DNA from: Clostridiales bacterium
Lineage (GTDB): Bacteria; Bacillota; Clostridia; Peptostreptococcales; Anaerovoracaceae
DNA length: 5,891 bases
NCBI GenBank assembly: GCA_012735285.1
Contig: JAAYHT010000294.1
Span: 1-5,891, forward strand
Direction: 5' to 3'
Shown: positions 4,874 to 5,891 of the stretch, in pieces
How positions within the stretch are numbered: the first letter of the stretch is position 1
Layout: every line of letters starts with the position of its first letter
Notes under the pieces: model-generated
What the model saw: the letters and a program-made list of their open reading frames with translations, nothing else
Database searches by the model: none
Told to the model about the DNA's origin: nothing
Translations under genes and position numbers: made by a program

Positions 4874-4920
4874 CCTATTTCTTCATTAATAATGTTTACT
4901 CTATAATATGAAGAAATAGG
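4874..4920 (-). repeat. Perfect 13-bp inverted repeat spanning the -10 region and ribosome binding site
   Basis: CCTATTTCTTCAT (4874-4886) is the exact reverse complement of ATGAAGAAATAGG (4908-4920), separated by 21 bases. On the coding strand one arm overlaps the CAT of the candidate -10 box and the other ends in the first AGG of the AGGAGG ribosome binding site. It may be a DNA operator for a dimeric regulator. If transcription starts farther upstream, it would instead form an mRNA hairpin that partly hides the ribosome binding site. Confidence 0.65.
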
Positions 4921-4929
4921 GTTATTTGT
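4902..4929 (-). promoter_or_regulatory. Candidate sporulation (sigma-K-type) promoter of the cysteine-rich pair
   Basis: On the minus strand CATATTATA (4910-4902) fits the sigma-K -10 form CATANNNTA, and AC (4929-4928) lies exactly 17 bp upstream, the -35 element of that class. Sigma-E uses a related -10 but a different -35, so sigma-K fits better. The transcript would start near 4895, about 34 bases before the ATG. The motif is short, so chance cannot be excluded. Confidence 0.45.
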
Positions 4930-4963
4930 CACAAGGGAGAGGGTTATAGGGAAATGTACTGAG

Positions 4964-5891
4964 CTATTCTGAAGTGCATTCTGCTGGTTTTTTATCCTTT
5001 CTTAAACCCTTATAGACTGGTTGACGCATAAAGCCCCCTGATGTTTTCATCATATACTGTACTTTACAAACAAGAATAGGTTGTATCCATACTACATTTT
5101 CATTGCTAGATGATAAATGGCGGAAGGGTGGTGTATCAAGCCTTGGAATTGATTTAATAATTTTTAAATCATGAGAAGAGACACCTAAAGTGACATGGCC
5201 TTTATATATTAATTCAGAACCTTTGTATTGGCCTAGAACTATACTTGTTACTCCGCTTTCTTTTGTAATGTAACCGCAAACTACAAAATCATCATCTAAG
5301 AGGTTTTTAATTTTGATCCAATCATTAGTCCTTTTACCAAAATAGTATTTGCTGTCTTTTTTCTTGGCAACAATGCCTTCTAAATCATTTTGCTCAGCAA
5401 GTTCATAGTACTGTATCCCGTGTTCTTCAATATAGCGGGAGATTGCTAATCTTTCGGATTCAATTATTGTATTCTCTAATAATTCTTTGCGCTGCATCAG
5501 ATCGTAGTGGTTTACTAGATGGTCGTTTACATAAAGTATATCAAAGGCTATAAAACTAGCCGGCAATCTTGATGAAGCAAGCTCTATTTTAAAAGTATTA
5601 GTCATTAAAGATCTTCTTTGAATTTCCTTAAAAGAAGGTTTACCGTCTTCTATAACTATTAGTTCCCCATCTAATATGCATTTGCTTTTTATCTGCTTGT
5701 GTATATTAGATAATTCGGGAACCTTAATGAGCATTTTTTGATTACGCTTGTTTCTAAGTTCTGTACCGTTATTATCTAGATATGCAATACAGCGTTCGCC
5801 GTCTAGTTTGAGTTCGAAGATGAAATCAGGGCTGTCAAAGGCTTCCCTTGTATTTTTAATCAACATCGGTTTTATATTCTTAGTATCAAAT
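4964..5891 (-). CDS. ATP-dependent DNA ligase, LigD ligase-domain type (5' end cut by the window)
   Basis: This enzyme seals DNA nicks using ATP through a ligase-AMP intermediate. Numbering from the internal ATG at 5866, motif I is ELKLDGER (18-25), with K20 the adenylated lysine. CILDGELIV (63-71) and FIAFDILYV (105-113) correspond to motifs Ia/III, LEGIVAKKKDSKYY is motif IV, and WIKIKN is motif V. An OB-fold domain follows, with the motif VI region RQPVYKGLRKDKKP near the end. All catalytic elements are present, and the length fits a stand-alone ligase without polymerase or phosphoesterase domains downstream. ATG 5866 is unlikely to be the start: no ribosome binding site precedes it and the frame stays open to the window edge, reading FDTKNIKP just before MLIK, which fits the conserved PML opening of the family. 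The gene probably serves Ku-dependent end joining; a ku gene would have to lie outside the window. No terminator is visible before the cysteine-rich genes. Confidence 0.92.
   Translation of the reverse strand, partial: FDTKNIKPMLIKNTREAFDSPDFIFELKLDGERCIAYLDNNGTELRNKRNQKMLIKVPELSNIHKQIKSKCILDGELIVIEDGKPSFKEIQRRSLMTNTFKIELASSRLPASFIAFDILYVNDHLVNHYDLMQRKELLENTIIESERLAISRYIEEHGIQYYELAEQNDLEGIVAKKKDSKYYFGKRTNDWIKIKNLLDDDFVVCGYITKESGVTSIVLGQYKGSELIYKGHVTLGVSSHDLKIIKSIPRLDTPPFRHLSSSNENVVWIQPILVCKVQYMMKTSGGFMRQPVYKGLRKDKKPAECTSE

Noticed and set aside
5864..5866. ATG at 5866 as the true start of the DNA ligase
   Set aside because: No Shine-Dalgarno sequence precedes it, the frame is open to the window edge, and the residues before it (NIKP) fit the conserved family N-terminus.

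Overview
The window is AT-rich, with strong AGGAGG-type ribosome binding sites, tightly packed genes and U-tailed hairpin terminators. Together with a pair of cysteine-rich, signal-peptide-less proteins behind a sporulation-type promoter, this points to a low-GC, endospore-forming Firmicute, most likely in the Clostridia. The genus cannot be fixed from this window.

Layout. Positions 1-139 hold the last ~45 codons of a plus-strand membrane protein. Positions 140-297 are very AT-rich and carry a promoter overlapping copies of an AACATAT motif, then a possible 22-codon leader ORF. Positions 298-1506 are a three-gene plus-strand operon: a HigB/RelE-like toxin, an XRE-type antitoxin with a C-terminal tail, and a SecB-like chaperone. 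A hairpin terminator follows at 1533-1565. This is the architecture of a toxin-antitoxin-chaperone (TAC) module, and it is the most interesting system here: Firmicutes generally lack a housekeeping SecB, so the chaperone is probably dedicated to the antitoxin.

Positions 1582-2594 (minus) encode a YeiH/UPF0324 family putative sulfate-exporter-type permease, split in two by a one-base frame change. The break lies exactly at an A AAA AAA heptamer, a sequence on which ribosomes or RNA polymerase can slip. A divergent LysR regulator (2692-3573, plus) shares the intergenic region, in the arrangement known for YeiE/YeiH-type pairs, and ends at a strong hairpin terminator (3580-3615).

Positions 3614-4861 (minus) carry two adjacent genes for cysteine-rich proteins of 110 and 301 aa. 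They share a ~95-residue module that is about two-thirds identical by eye, and the longer one adds a different N-terminal domain. Neither has a signal peptide. The upstream region has an AC-N17-CATANNNTA match to the sigma-K promoter form and a perfect 13-bp inverted repeat, so a spore coat or exosporium role is a reasonable inference. Positions 4964-5891 (minus) encode an ATP-dependent DNA ligase of the LigD ligase-domain type, running off the window at its 5' end.

How they work together. The TAC operon is a self-contained autoregulated unit that could act in stress response or phage defence. The LysR protein probably controls the yeiH gene. The cysteine-rich pair and the ligase are consistent with a spore-forming lifestyle, but no direct functional link between them is visible.
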